Shown here: positions 44,388-53,684 of the stretch, one piece after another
Layout: every line of letters begins with the position of its first letter
Position numbering within the stretch: the first letter of the stretch is position 1
Source: Bradyrhizobium lablabi
Lineage (GTDB): Bacteria; Pseudomonadota; Alphaproteobacteria; Rhizobiales; Xanthobacteraceae
NCBI RefSeq assembly: GCF_018131005.1
Contig: NZ_JAFCJK010000019.1
Location: forward strand, 1-64,000
Reading direction: 5' to 3'
Length of the DNA stretch: 64,000 bases
Program-made: the position numbers and the translations under genes
The notes under the pieces: generated by a model
The model's input: only the letters and a program-made list of their open reading frames with translations
What the model was told of the DNA's origin: nothing
Database searches by the model: none

Positions 44388-44687
44388 TCAGCGCGGGCCG
44401 CGGCCTGTGCCCGCACCGCCGCGGCCACCGGCGCCACGGTCGGCACCCGGGCCTGCGCCGAACACCGGCTTCGGCTTCATTGGCAGCAGGCCTTCGCGCT
44501 GCAGCTTCTTGCGCGCCAGCTTGCGGGCGCGGCGCACGGCTTCAGCCTTTTCGCGGGCCTTCTTCTCAGACGGCTTTTCGTAGTGTCCGCGGAGCTTCAT
44601 CTCGCGGAAAATGCCCTCGCGCTGCATCTTCTTCTTCAGCGCCTTGAGAGCTTGGTCGACATTGTTATCGCGGACGAGAACCTGCAC
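44388..44687 (-). CDS. rpsU: 30S ribosomal protein bS21
   Basis: bS21 (99 aa) is a basic small-subunit protein that aids translation initiation. It reads VQVLVRDNNVDQALKALKKKMQ, then REGIFREMKLRGHYEKPSEKKAREKAEAVRRARKLARKK in separate stretches, as in the family. It starts at GTG 44687 behind AAAGAGGA; an ATG at 44849 would add 54 residues that match nothing. The C-terminal tail is Gly/Arg/Pro-rich and longer than in E. coli (71 aa), as in many Alphaproteobacteria. Confidence 0.93.
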   Translation of the reverse strand: MQVLVRDNNVDQALKALKKKMQREGIFREMKLRGHYEKPSEKKAREKAEAVRRARKLARKKLQREGLLPMKPKPVFGAGPGADRGAGGRGGAGTGRGPR

Positions 44688-44951
44688 GCGGCATCCTCTT
44701 TTGAATTGATCGGTTCGGAATTCTGGCAAGCAAAGAGCGGCAAAAGGCCTGCCCAATGACCCTAGGCGCGCGCATGTATCAGACAATCGCGCCGATGTCC
44801 ACCTGTGGAGAGGTCTTTCAAGCCTAGTTAAAGCCACGAAATGAGGCAAAATTGCCGTCGTGCGGCCCTGATTTGGGATTTCTGGCGCCAGTATTGGGGT
44901 CGTTCCCGGATGTTTTGAGCAACCCGGATATCAAAATCAGGGAGAAGAAGC

Positions 44952-45674
44952 ATGGATACGAAGAAATATGCGGCCGAGGCAATCGGCACGTTTTGGCTCA
45001 CATTTGCCGGCTGCGGCAGCGCGGTAATTGCTGCCGGCTTCCCGCAGGTCGGGATCGGTCTGGTCGGCGTGTCTCTCGCGTTCGGGCTCAGCGTGGTCAC
45101 CATGGCTTACGCGATCGGCCATATCTCGGGTTGCCATCTCAATCCGGCCGTCACGGTCGGGCTTGCGGCGGGCGGGCGCTTCCCGACTGGCCAGATCCTC
45201 CCATACGTGGTCGCGCAGGTTGTAGGTGCGATCATTGGGGCCGCTGTGCTCTATGTGATCGCGAGCGGCGCGCCGGGATTCGACCTCGCCAAGGGTTTTG
45301 CGTCCAACGGCTATGACGCGCATTCGCCGGGCCAGTACGGCATGGTCGCTTGTTTCATCACCGAGGTGGTGATGACCATGATGTTCCTGTTCATCATCAT
45401 GGGCGCGACGCACGGCAAGGCGCCCGCCGGTTTTGCGCCGCTCGCCATCGGACTCGCGTTGGTGATGATCCATCTCGTCAGCATTCCCGTCACGAACACC
45501 TCCGTCAATCCGGCGCGCAGCACGGGGCCCGCGCTGTTCGTCGGCGGCTGGGCGCTGGCGCAGCTTTGGCTGTTCTGGGTAGCGCCCTTGATCGGCGGGG
45601 CGCTCGGCGGCGTGGTCTACCGCTGGCTCAGCGACGAGCCGACAGGCATCGTCGCGGGTGTGAAGACGGCCTGA
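44952..45674 (+). CDS. aqpZ: Aquaporin Z
   Basis: AqpZ (240 aa) is a water channel of the inner membrane. Both NPA boxes are present: N-P-A-V in the SGCHLNPAVTVGLAAGG segment, and N-P-A-R in NTSVNPARSTGPALFVGG, whose arginine is the selectivity-filter residue. Six helices fit the sequence, and length matches the family. GGGAGAAGAA just upstream is the ribosome site. It is monocistronic with its own terminator. Confidence 0.96.
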   Translation: MDTKKYAAEAIGTFWLTFAGCGSAVIAAGFPQVGIGLVGVSLAFGLSVVTMAYAIGHISGCHLNPAVTVGLAAGGRFPTGQILPYVVAQVVGAIIGAAVLYVIASGAPGFDLAKGFASNGYDAHSPGQYGMVACFITEVVMTMMFLFIIMGATHGKAPAGFAPLAIGLALVMIHLVSIPVTNTSVNPARSTGPALFVGGWALAQLWLFWVAPLIGGALGGVVYRWLSDEPTGIVAGVKTA

Positions 45675-45681
45675 TCGGCGA

Positions 45682-45712
45682 ATGGGATCGTGATCGTCAC
45701 GATCCCATTTTC
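45682..45712 (+). terminator. Intrinsic terminator after aqpZ
   Basis: Perfect 12-bp stem ATGGGATCGTGA (45682-45693) / TCACGATCCCAT (45697-45708), followed by TTTC. It lies 7 bp past the aqpZ stop. It could also act for the convergent purK gene, whose stop is 45 bp away. Confidence 0.85.
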
Positions 45713-45753
45713 ATCGGCATGTCGAGAGCGCCATCGCGGCGGAGTGCGCCGGA

Positions 45754-46857
45754 TCATGGCCTGCGGGCCGGTGTCACTTCGGTGACGTGGCCCATCTTGC
45801 GGCCGGGGCGCGGAATGCCCTTGCCGTAGAGATGCACCGTGGCGCCGGGGATCGTGAGCCACCGCTGGTAGCTCAGGATGTCATCGCCGATCAGGTTGGT
45901 CATCGTGACCTCGCCATGACGCACCGGCTTACCGAGCGGCCAACCGGCGATTGCGCGGATGTGTTGCTCGAATTGCGAGATCGAAGCGCCGTCAAGCGTC
46001 CAATGGCCCGAATTGTGCACGCGCGGCGCTATCTCGTTGACCAGCACGGTCGGCGCGCCCTGGCCAGCCACCACGAACATCTCGACGGCGAGCACGCCGA
46101 CATAGTCGAGCGCCGTCGCGATTTTCTCGGCGATCGCGCGGGCCTGCGTGGCAAGCGCGTCCGGAATCGCCGCCGGTGCGCGGGATGTCTTCAGGATATG
46201 GTCGCGATGCTCGTTCTCGGTGACGTCGAAGCATTCGACCTCACCGGAAGCCGAGCGCGCGGCGATCACCGAGATCTCGCGCTCGAACGGCACGAACGCC
46301 TCGAGGATCGCCGACCTGGTGCCGAGGCTTTGCCAGATCTGATCGAGGTCGTCGCCGGCGCGGACGATCGCCTGGCCCTTGCCGTCATAGCCGAAACGGC
46401 GCGTCTTGATGACAGCGGGCAGTCCGATCTTCGCAATTGCCGCGCGCAGCGAGCCGGCCGACACCACGTCGGCATAGGCGGCGGTGCCGATGCCGAGCCT
46501 GCTGACGAAGTCCTTCTCGATCAGCCGGTCCTGCGTGGTCTCGAGGATCTTTTGCGCCGGCAGCACCGGCCGCCGCGCCGCCAGCACCAGGGCGGTCGCC
46601 GCCGGTACGTTCTCGAATTCGTAGGTGACGACATCTACATCGTTGGCGAACAGTTCGAGTGCCTCGACGTCGGCATATTCCGCACAGGTTGCGTTCTGCA
46701 CCACGTCGAAGGCGGGCGAGTCTGGATCCGGCGAAAACACCTGGCATCGCAGTCCAAGCCGCGCCGCCGCCATTGCGAGCATCCGGCCCAATTGTCCGCC
46801 GCCGAGAATTCCGATGGTGTCGCCCGGCTTCAGCTTCACCGTTGATGAAGCTGTCAC
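45754..46857 (-). CDS. purK: 5-(carboxyamino)imidazole ribonucleotide synthase PurK
   Basis: PurK (367 aa) uses ATP and bicarbonate to carboxylate AIR in purine synthesis. The ATP-grasp fold shows IGILGGGQLGRMLAMAAARLG at the N-terminus, then a RFGYDGKGQAIV glycine loop. EMFVV and NEIAPRVHNSGHWTLDGA follow, in the family order. It overlaps purE by four bases (ATGA) and is read after it. The 3' end faces the aqpZ gene. Confidence 0.97.
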   Translation of the reverse strand: MTASSTVKLKPGDTIGILGGGQLGRMLAMAAARLGLRCQVFSPDPDSPAFDVVQNATCAEYADVEALELFANDVDVVTYEFENVPAATALVLAARRPVLPAQKILETTQDRLIEKDFVSRLGIGTAAYADVVSAGSLRAAIAKIGLPAVIKTRRFGYDGKGQAIVRAGDDLDQIWQSLGTRSAILEAFVPFEREISVIAARSASGEVECFDVTENEHRDHILKTSRAPAAIPDALATQARAIAEKIATALDYVGVLAVEMFVVAGQGAPTVLVNEIAPRVHNSGHWTLDGASISQFEQHIRAIAGWPLGKPVRHGEVTMTNLIGDDILSYQRWLTIPGATVHLYGKGIPRPGRKMGHVTEVTPARRP

Positions 46858-47342
46858 GCCGAAGCCTCCGGATGGTCCTTCACGGCGTCGGTCTGCTGCT
46901 TGCGCCAGGCCGCTAGCCGAGCCGACAACGCGGGATCGTTGAGCCCGAGCACGCTCGCCGCGAGCAGCGCGGCATTGATCGCGCCGGCCTTCCCGATCGC
47001 CAGCGTGCCGACCGGGACGCCGGCCGGCATCTGCACGATCGAATAGAGCGAATCCAGGCCGGACAAAGCCTTGGATTCGATCGGAACCCCGAACACCGGC
47101 AGTTCGGTCAATGCGGCCGTCATGCCGGGCAGATGCGCGGCACCGCCGGCTCCGGCAATGATCACCTTATGGCCGGCGGCCTTGGCGCCCTTGGCGAAGG
47201 CATAGAGCCGGTCCGGGGTGCGGTGCGCGGAGACAATTCGCGAATCGCTGGCAACGCCAAGCGCGGCAAGCGTTTCGGCAGCGTGGCGCATGGTCTCCCA
47301 ATCGGACTGGCTTCCCATGATGATAGCGATCGGGGCGGTCAT
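46854..47342 (-). CDS. purE: N5-carboxyaminoimidazole ribonucleotide mutase PurE
   Basis: PurE (162 aa) moves the carboxyl group made by PurK to C4 to give CAIR. It has MGSQSDWETMRHAAETLAAL, VSAHRTPDRL and AGAGGAAHLPGMTAALTELPVFGVP, with the active-site residues of class I PurE. It is first of the purEK pair and overlaps purK by ATGA. It is divergent from the small diguanylate cyclase gene, with 145 bp between them. Confidence 0.97.
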   Translation of the reverse strand: MTAPIAIIMGSQSDWETMRHAAETLAALGVASDSRIVSAHRTPDRLYAFAKGAKAAGHKVIIAGAGGAAHLPGMTAALTELPVFGVPIESKALSGLDSLYSIVQMPAGVPVGTLAIGKAGAINAALLAASVLGLNDPALSARLAAWRKQQTDAVKDHPEASA

Positions 47343-47487
47343 GTCGTCAATTCTGTGCGAGAATCCAAAAGCATAGGCGGATTATATGATCGGCCCGTGC
47401 GTCATCCAAGGCGTGGCAAGCGGTTCAGGATGGACTATCCTGACTTGGTAAACTCCGGCAAGCCTTCATCAGCAGGCCTCAACAAGG

Positions 47488-48180
47488 ATGCGCATGAGGA
47501 AAAAGACCCGCGCCGCCGCCTCAGGAGCCGCAAAACAGCGGAAACGCGCTGCGGTTGTGCGCAAAACCGCGTCCAGCCGGGTTGGAACCGTGTCGGTTTC
47601 GCGGCCTTCAACCGCGTCCGACGCCAAATTGATGATTCGGAGGCTGAAGGCGCAATTGGCGCGGGCGCAGGCACGGATCGAGGAACTACAGGCCTCGGCT
47701 GAGACCGACTTCCTGCTGGATATCCTGAACCGGCGCGGCTTCGAGCGCGAACTCGCACGGTCGATCGCCTTTATCAAGCGCTATCGCGCCAGCGGAGCGC
47801 TGATCGTGCTCGACGTCGATCGGCTCAAGCCGATCAACGACGCCTATGGACACGCGGCAGGCGACCAGGTCCTCAAGGCGATCGTAGCCACGGTATCGGG
47901 CCGGGTGCGCGCCTCCGACGTGATCGGCCGGCTCGGTGGCGATGAGTTCGCCGTCCTGCTTTGGAATCTCAGCGAGACCGATGCCAGGGCCAAAGCAGCC
48001 ACGCTCGAGCAGGCGATCGACAGCCTGACCTTCGTCTTTCGCGGCAGCAACGTCAGTGCGGGCGCCTCGGCCGGCGTCGCGATCCTCGGACCGCATTCAG
48101 ATGTTGGGCGCGCGCTCGATGAGGCCGACCATGCGATGTACGTGCGCAAGGCGCAGCGCCGGCACGAATCCGAAATCTAA
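47488..48180 (+). CDS. Small diguanylate cyclase
   Basis: This 230-aa cytosolic protein has a basic N-terminus, a short coiled coil (RRLKAQLARAQARIEELQAS) and a single GGDEF domain with an intact GGDEF at residues 150-154. It should form cyclic-di-GMP from GTP when dimerised. No inhibitory RxxD motif is evident just before GGDEF (the sequence there is DVIGRL). No input domain is present apart from the coiled coil. It is immediately followed by a palindromic repeat. Confidence 0.88.
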   Translation: MRMRKKTRAAASGAAKQRKRAAVVRKTASSRVGTVSVSRPSTASDAKLMIRRLKAQLARAQARIEELQASAETDFLLDILNRRGFERELARSIAFIKRYRASGALIVLDVDRLKPINDAYGHAAGDQVLKAIVATVSGRVRASDVIGRLGGDEFAVLLWNLSETDARAKAATLEQAIDSLTFVFRGSNVSAGASAGVAILGPHSDVGRALDEADHAMYVRKAQRRHESEI

Positions 48181-48232
48181 AGCATGATCCGGGAAAGTGC
48201 GTAGCGGTTTTCCGCAAAGATCATGCTCAAAC
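48181..48232. repeat. AGCATGATC-type palindromic repeat
   Basis: AGCATGATCC at 48181 and GATCATGCTC ending near 48230 are inverted ends around GGGAAAGTGCGTAGCGGTTTTCC. It is the same family as the copies at 1337-1380 and 22156-22229. It directly follows the diguanylate cyclase stop codon and may act as a weak end structure for its message. Confidence 0.78.
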
Positions 48233-48238
48233 AAAAGC

Positions 48239-48490
48239 CTAAAGCGCGCTCAGATCCTCGGGCACGTTGCCGAACGCGCGCAGCAGCTTGGCATCGCCGA
48301 ATTCGCCGATGGCGGGATCGCCAGTCCGGCTGAAGGCGACGGCGCCGATGCTGCCGGGCATGCGCGACATCATCTCGGCCCGGCGCAGTGCCGTCACGGA
48401 GTTCTGGCACTCTTCTGCATTGCCCGCGATCGGCGCGCCGTCGTCATCCTGCATGAAGGGCAGCGCGACATAATAGGTGACATCGGCCAT
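48239..48490 (-). CDS. Small conserved hypothetical protein
   Basis: This 83-aa protein reads like a small globular domain (MADVTYYVALPFMQDDDGAP, then FSRTGDPAIGEFGDAKLLRAFG). I have no family for it beyond recurrence in Bradyrhizobium. It lies 21 bp after another short minus-strand gene, and the two are probably co-transcribed. The compact spacing supports real genes; function is unknown. Confidence 0.6.
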   Translation of the reverse strand: MADVTYYVALPFMQDDDGAPIAGNAEECQNSVTALRRAEMMSRMPGSIGAVAFSRTGDPAIGEFGDAKLLRAFGNVPEDLSAL

Positions 48491-48511
48491 TGGCCTGCTC
48501 CTCTGCGATGA

Positions 48512-48721
48512 TCAGGCGGCGTCGCTTGTCTCATGCGTGCTCGCGGGCACGCAGCCGGCGGTGATCGCCGCCTGCAGTTCCTCAAGCTCTGTTTCCAGAT
48601 ATTCATTGGCCATGATCAGCGCCTTGATGGTGCTGCGCAGGTTGCCATCGCACATCGCGATTGCTTGGTCGCAGGCCTGCTCGTAGCGGAGGTTGTCGGG
48701 CAGGGATGACGGCGCGGTCAT
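48512..48721 (-). CDS. Small conserved hypothetical protein
   Basis: This 69-aa protein (from ATG 48721; a longer start at 48772 is less likely) has one helical region (QACDQAIAMCDGNLRSTIKAL, then LETELEELQAAI). It has two internal cysteines and no export signal. Similar short proteins are common in Bradyrhizobium without function. It lies just upstream of the 83-aa gene on the same strand. Confidence 0.6.
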   Translation of the reverse strand: MTAPSSLPDNLRYEQACDQAIAMCDGNLRSTIKALIMANEYLETELEELQAAITAGCVPASTHETSDAA

Positions 48722-48900
48722 GGCTGAACTCCCTTCATCGGTTGGCTGGGTGCATGTTCTTGTTTTGTTCACGCAGAGTCAAGGGTGAAAATTGTGCTTG
48801 CAGGGCGTTGCCCGCGAATGTCCAAGTTGTGGAAGACGGGGATAACCCTTCGCGCAGGCGGCGCCATCGTCACCGGGCCCTGGTCAATCCACATGCCCCG

Positions 48901-49107
48901 TCAGGCAATGATGTCCGGCGTGATCTGGTCTTCGATGAAGGCGATGCGATCGCGCAACTGCAGTTTGCGCTTCTTCAAGCGCTGCACCATCAGCAAATCG
49001 GGCGCCGGCGACTGATGCAACGCGTCGATCGCTGCATCGAGATCGCGGTGCTCTTGCTGCAGCCGCGCGAGTTCGGCGTGGAGTTCGCGCTCATCCTGGT
49101 CGTTCAT
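48901..49107 (-). CDS. DUF465 (YdcH-type) small protein
   Basis: This 68-aa coiled protein matches DUF465: RELHAELARLQQEHRDLDAAI, then MVQRLKKRKLQLRDRIAFIED. The family is helical, widespread in Proteobacteria and of unknown function. A second DUF465 gene lies 245 bp away on the other strand; the gap between the divergent pair has no other gene. Confidence 0.83.
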   Translation of the reverse strand: MNDQDERELHAELARLQQEHRDLDAAIDALHQSPAPDLLMVQRLKKRKLQLRDRIAFIEDQITPDIIA

Positions 49108-49352
49108 GGTGTATTTAAACTAATATGCACGATGAGGTTGTGGCGGACGATGCGGCCGTCAAGTGATGAAATATCGTCCTTGGAAGCGCGCTGCGCAAGC
49201 CGGACCGGTTCCATACTCACGGTTCATGGCAAATAACCCGGAAGTAACCTGACCGCGGCAAATCTGTGTTTTCCATCGACAGATTCGTGCACTTGTGTAC
49301 ACTCAACAGTTCGGATCGCATCTGAGGTTTAACCCACCGAGGAGAGTTCGTA

Positions 49353-49538
49353 ATGGCAATACAGGCCCATCTCGTCGAACTGGAACGCAAGCACAAAATT
49401 CTTGAGAACGAACTGCACGAAGCCCTCGTACATCCTTCCGTAGACGACCTGCACATCGTCGAGTTGAAGCGCCGCAAATTGATGGTCAAGGACCAGATCG
49501 AACGGTTGAGACACACCGCGGACGGCACGCTTCACTAG
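49353..49538 (+). CDS. DUF465 (YdcH-type) small protein
   Basis: This 61-aa protein is a second DUF465 member: QAHLVELERKHKILENELHE, then ELKRRKLMVKDQIERLRH. GAGGAG lies just before the ATG at 49353. It is divergent from the DUF465 gene at 48901-49107; the two differ enough that they are not a recent copy of each other. Confidence 0.83.
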   Translation: MAIQAHLVELERKHKILENELHEALVHPSVDDLHIVELKRRKLMVKDQIERLRHTADGTLH

Positions 49539-49577
49539 TCAGCCCTCCATCCCACATCGCAGCTAATCTTTCGCAAT

Positions 49578-49603
49578 CGGATGGGCGCTTGAGCGCTCAT
49601 CCG
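49578..49603. terminator. Possible hairpin between convergent genes
   Basis: CGGATGGGCGCT (49578-49589) pairs with AGCGCTCATCCG (49592-49603), one mismatch, between the DUF465 gene and the convergent oxidase gene. The loop is only two bases and there is no T-run, so terminator activity is uncertain. Confidence 0.3.
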
Positions 49604-49625
49604 TGAGCGGTCGTTGCTGCGGCAT

Positions 49626-50729
49626 TCAAAGCCCGGCGAGTTCGCCGACATGGTCGGCAATCGCGAGTGACGACGTCAGTCCGGGCGACTCGATCCCAAA
49701 CAGGTTGACCAGGCCGGCGACGCCATGATCGCGCGGCCCCTGGATCAGGAAATCCTGGGTCGCGACCGCCGGCGGCACGATCTTCGGCCGGATTCCCGAA
49801 TAACTCGGCATCAGCGCACCGTCCGGCAGCGTCGGCCAGTATTTCCGAATCGCCGGATAGAACCGTTGCGCGCGCGCGGGATCGACGGCGTAATCGACAT
49901 GATCGACCCACTCGACATCGGGGCCGAACCGCGCCTGCCCGGCCATATCCAAGGTGAGATGCACGCCGAGCCCGCCCGGCTCGGGCACCGGGTAGATCAG
50001 CCGCGAGAAAGGCGAACGCGCGCTGCAACTGAAATAATTACCCTTGGCGAGATAGGCCGCCGGGATCATGTCGATCGGCATGCCCTCGATGCTGCGCGCG
50101 ACCGCAGGCGCCCCGAGTCCGGCGGCGTTGATCAGGAGGTCACAGGTGAGCGTCATCGGCGCCTCGCCGCCGGCCTCGATCTCGATCCGGCCAGCACTTG
50201 CCTTCGCGCGCGAGAGCGGGGTGTGGAACGCGAAGGCGGCGCCGGCGTCCTCGGCGTCGCCTCGCAAAGCCAGCATGTAGGCGTGGCTATCGATAATTCC
50301 GGTGGACGGCGACAGCAGGGCCGCGTCGCAGCTCAGCGCGGGCTCCAGCGCGCGGGCCGCCGCGCCGGACAATTGCTGCATGTCGTCGACGCCGTTGGCC
50401 TCGGCATGCGCCCGGATCGACTGCAGCTTCTCAGCTTCCTTTGCCGTGGTGGCGACGATCAGCTTGCCGCAATTCCTGTGCGGGATGCCGTGCTCGTCGC
50501 AGTAGCGGTACAGCGCGCGCTTGCCGCTGACGCACATCCTCGCCATCAAGCTGCCGGCACGGTAGTAGATGCCGGCATGGATCACTTCGCTATTGCGCGA
50601 GGAGGTCACGGTGCCGATCCCTTCAGCCTCCTCGATCACGACCACCTCGCGCCCGGCCTGCGCCAGCCGCCGCGCCACCGCGAGGCCGATCACCCCCGCA
50701 CCAACGATCACGCAATCAACCCTGTCCAT
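49626..50729 (-). CDS. FAD-dependent oxidoreductase, L-2-hydroxyglutarate oxidase-like
   Basis: This 367-aa flavoprotein has the N-terminal FAD motif VIVGAGVIGLAVARRLAQAG and a DAO-type fold. The early segment SSRNSEVIHAGIYYRAGSLMA and the later GVHLTLDMAGQARFGPDVEW are typical of LhgO / L2HGDH proteins, which oxidise L-2-hydroxyglutarate. Family membership is clear; the substrate is inferred. It is monocistronic. Confidence 0.85.
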   Translation of the reverse strand: MDRVDCVIVGAGVIGLAVARRLAQAGREVVVIEEAEGIGTVTSSRNSEVIHAGIYYRAGSLMARMCVSGKRALYRYCDEHGIPHRNCGKLIVATTAKEAEKLQSIRAHAEANGVDDMQQLSGAAARALEPALSCDAALLSPSTGIIDSHAYMLALRGDAEDAGAAFAFHTPLSRAKASAGRIEIEAGGEAPMTLTCDLLINAAGLGAPAVARSIEGMPIDMIPAAYLAKGNYFSCSARSPFSRLIYPVPEPGGLGVHLTLDMAGQARFGPDVEWVDHVDYAVDPARAQRFYPAIRKYWPTLPDGALMPSYSGIRPKIVPPAVATQDFLIQGPRDHGVAGLVNLFGIESPGLTSSLAIADHVGELAGL

Positions 50730-50985
50730 TTCGTCCTTCAGATCCGGCGTTTTGGGCCACAGCGGTCAGCCGTCGCGCGCGACTATATAGTTCCGGGTCA
50801 GGAATGGTATCGAGCAAGTGCTTGGACCGCCTCGGAATAGTTCCTGAGCATCCCGTTAGTGAACCATTAATCATGTCAGGGCAATTGCCGTAAATTAACC
50901 CGCATTTCCAGGTTGCAACCGTACTCGTTTACCCGATCCAAACCGCGGAGATCGGAGACTTCGCCCGGAAATCCGCGGGTGATTG

Positions 50986-53673
50986 ATGGCTGGCAGGGAT
51001 TGGCAGGCAGGCGGGAAGGGTTTGATTCCGGCAAGGGCCGCTCTTTGCCTGGTTGCCGTCGTCGCGCCATGTGGCGTTGCGCGGGCGGCGTCGGGTGCAT
51101 TCGCGCCGTCGAGCTATCTCGGCGACCTCGATCCCGGCGTGGTTTGGGAGCTGCTGATAGGCAGCGTCGTGATTACCTCCTTCCTCTGCGCAGTGGGGCT
51201 TTGGGTGCTTTCGGCTTCACGTAAGGTGAGGCGGTCGCAGGTGCGGCGCAATGTCTTCATCTCATCCGCGCTCAACCACCTGAACCAGGGCGTGGTGATG
51301 ACAGATCCGCAGCGCCGGATCGTGTTGTGCAACGACCGCTATCTCGAAATCTACGGCCTGTCGCGCGCCGATATCAGACGCAACATGACCGGCCGAGAGC
51401 TTCTGGAGCTGCGCCGCAGCCGTGGCGTGCTCGATGTCGGCGTCGATGAGTTCTACAGCAGGGCGGCATCTCCCGACGGCCTCGTCACGGAGTTGACGAA
51501 CGGCAAATCAGTGCTGGCGCGGTACTTCGAGCTGCCGAACGGCGGCTCGGTCGCCACTCATCTCGATTGCACCGACCAGCGCAGGCTGTCGCGCAAGCTT
51601 GCCTCGACCACGCAATTCCTGGAATCGGTGCTCGACAATGTCCCGGTCTGCGTGGCGGCCAAGAATATCGAGGATGGCCGCTACATCTTCGCCAACCGCG
51701 CGTTCGAACGCTTCTCGCGCTTTTCGCGCGATTACATCGTGGGCAAGCGCGCCGAGGAGATCTTCCGTCCCGAAACCGCTGCCAGCATCGCGGCTGCGGA
51801 TCAGGCGGCATTGAATGCGCCGGAGGACTATCATCGCAGTGAATTTTTCGTCGAACGCGGTTCGGAGAAGCGCATTCTGGCATCCAACCGCGTCACCGCG
51901 CGCAACGATGCCGGCGAGCCGGAATTCCTGATCGCGCTGTTCGAGGACGTCACCGAGCGTCGTTCGCTGTCGCGCGAGATCGAAAACAACAAGAAGTTCC
52001 TGGAGCTCGTGGTCGACAACATCCCGGTGTCGCTGATCGTCGAGCGCGTCAACGATGGGCGGTATCTGCTCGCCAACCGAAGCGCCGAGACGATCCTCAA
52101 TCGCCGCCGTGAGGATGCGACGGGCCTGACCGCAGCCGATATCTTCAATCCGCGTGAGGCCAAGCTGATCATCGCCCGCGACGAAGCCGCGATCAAGAAG
52201 CGCGGCATGATCGCCGAGGAGCACCCGATCTCCACGAAGGACGGGCTGCGGCTGTTCCTGACCCGTCGCATGACCGTGCTCGACGAGAACGGCGAGCCGC
52301 AATATCTGATCAAGACCCATGAAGACGTCACCGACCGGCGCCAGACCGAGTCGCGGATGGCGCACATGGCTTATCACGACGGCCTGACCGATCTGCCGAA
52401 CCGCGCCGCCTTCCTGCAGGCGCTCGCCCAGATGATCGAGGCCTGCGCCGGCACCGACGAAGAGTTCGCAGTGCTGTGCATCGACCTCGACGGGCTCAAG
52501 GAAATCAACGACGTGTTCGGCCATGCGATGGGCGACAAGGTGCTTGTCGAGGTTGCGCAACGCCTGCAGGTGGTCGCGCGCGGCGGCGTGGTCGCGCGCC
52601 TGTCCGGCGACGAGTTTGGCCTGATCATCGACGGCAAGCAGCCTTCCGCCGGCATCGCGCTTGCTGAACAGGTGGCCGAAGCTCTGGGGCAGGACTTCCC
52701 GATCGACGGTAAGTCGGTCCGCACCGGCGCCACCACCGGCATCTCCGTGTTCCCGCACAACGGGTCCGACGCGGCCTCGCTGCTTGCCAATGCCGGCGCG
52801 GCGCTGTTCCGCGCCAAGGCGAAATCGCGCGGCACGATCTCGCTCTACGAGCCGGAGATGGACGAGCAGATCCGAGACCGCCGCGTGCTGCACCAGGAGC
52901 TCTCGGTTGCGATCAGGAATGGCGAATTGTCGCTCTACTACCAGCCGCAGGCCGCGGCGGGCGCGACGGTCACGAACAGCCAGGCGGTTGGCTTCGAGGC
53001 GCTGGCACGCTGGCACCATCCGGTACGCGGCTTCGTTCCGCCCGGCGACTTCATTCCGCTGGCGGAAGAAAGCGGCCTGATCGTCGAGATGGGCGAATGG
53101 ATCCTGCGTGAAGCGTGCCGGGAGGCGGCGTCCTGGGCGGTGCCGCTGCAGGTTGCCGTCAACCTGTCGCCGGCGCAGTTCACCCATGGCGACCTCGTCG
53201 GGCTTGTTCACTCGATCCTGCTCGACACCGGCCTTGCACCGGATCGGCTCGAACTCGAAATCACCGAAGGCGTGCTGATCGAGGACTTCGACCGCGGCCT
53301 CGCGCTGCTGCGGCGGCTCAAGGCGCTCGGCGTGCGCATCTCGATGGACGATTTCGGCAGCGGCTACTCCTCACTGAGCTACCTGCAGGCGTTTCCGTTC
53401 GACAAGATCAAGATCGACCGCACCTTCGTCATCAACCTCGGCCGCAACCCGCAATCGGCGGCGATCGTGCGTGCCGTCATCGATCTCGGTCATGGCCTGG
53501 AAATGTCCATCGTCGCCGAAGGCGTCGAGACGGAGGAGCAGCTTGGATTCCTGTCGGAAGAGGGCTGCGACGCAGTGCAGGGTTATCTGATCGGCAGGCC
53601 CGCGCCGATCGGCCAGTACGCGGCCCTCGTCAGCGGCAGCAATATCATGGAGCCAGTGCGCAAGACCGGGTAA
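50986..53673 (+). CDS. PAS-GGDEF-EAL cyclic-di-GMP protein with altered GGDEF
   Basis: This 895-aa protein has a probable signal or first helix, one clear membrane helix (about residues 46-70), then three PAS domains. The GGDEF domain has SGDEF at residues 540-544 in place of GGDEF, and the EAL domain has EAL at 671-673 with DDFGSGYSS. The Gly-to-Ser change may weaken cyclase activity, so the phosphodiesterase side may dominate, although some S-G-D-E-F enzymes still work. TTG at 50983 lies next to ATG 50986. glpD starts 11 bp after its stop. Confidence 0.88.
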   Translation: MAGRDWQAGGKGLIPARAALCLVAVVAPCGVARAASGAFAPSSYLGDLDPGVVWELLIGSVVITSFLCAVGLWVLSASRKVRRSQVRRNVFISSALNHLNQGVVMTDPQRRIVLCNDRYLEIYGLSRADIRRNMTGRELLELRRSRGVLDVGVDEFYSRAASPDGLVTELTNGKSVLARYFELPNGGSVATHLDCTDQRRLSRKLASTTQFLESVLDNVPVCVAAKNIEDGRYIFANRAFERFSRFSRDYIVGKRAEEIFRPETAASIAAADQAALNAPEDYHRSEFFVERGSEKRILASNRVTARNDAGEPEFLIALFEDVTERRSLSREIENNKKFLELVVDNIPVSLIVERVNDGRYLLANRSAETILNRRREDATGLTAADIFNPREAKLIIARDEAAIKKRGMIAEEHPISTKDGLRLFLTRRMTVLDENGEPQYLIKTHEDVTDRRQTESRMAHMAYHDGLTDLPNRAAFLQALAQMIEACAGTDEEFAVLCIDLDGLKEINDVFGHAMGDKVLVEVAQRLQVVARGGVVARLSGDEFGLIIDGKQPSAGIALAEQVAEALGQDFPIDGKSVRTGATTGISVFPHNGSDAASLLANAGAALFRAKAKSRGTISLYEPEMDEQIRDRRVLHQELSVAIRNGELSLYYQPQAAAGATVTNSQAVGFEALARWHHPVRGFVPPGDFIPLAEESGLIVEMGEWILREACREAASWAVPLQVAVNLSPAQFTHGDLVGLVHSILLDTGLAPDRLELEITEGVLIEDFDRGLALLRRLKALGVRISMDDFGSGYSSLSYLQAFPFDKIKIDRTFVINLGRNPQSAAIVRAVIDLGHGLEMSIVAEGVETEEQLGFLSEEGCDAVQGYLIGRPAPIGQYAALVSGSNIMEPVRKTG

Positions 53674-53684
53674 AGGTCTTGTGA

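Noticed and set aside
49725..50840. 371-codon plus-strand open frame
   Set aside because: It lies antisense to the L2HGDH-like gene; no motifs.
51508..53211. 567-codon minus-strand open frame
   Set aside because: It is antisense to the PAS-GGDEF-EAL gene.
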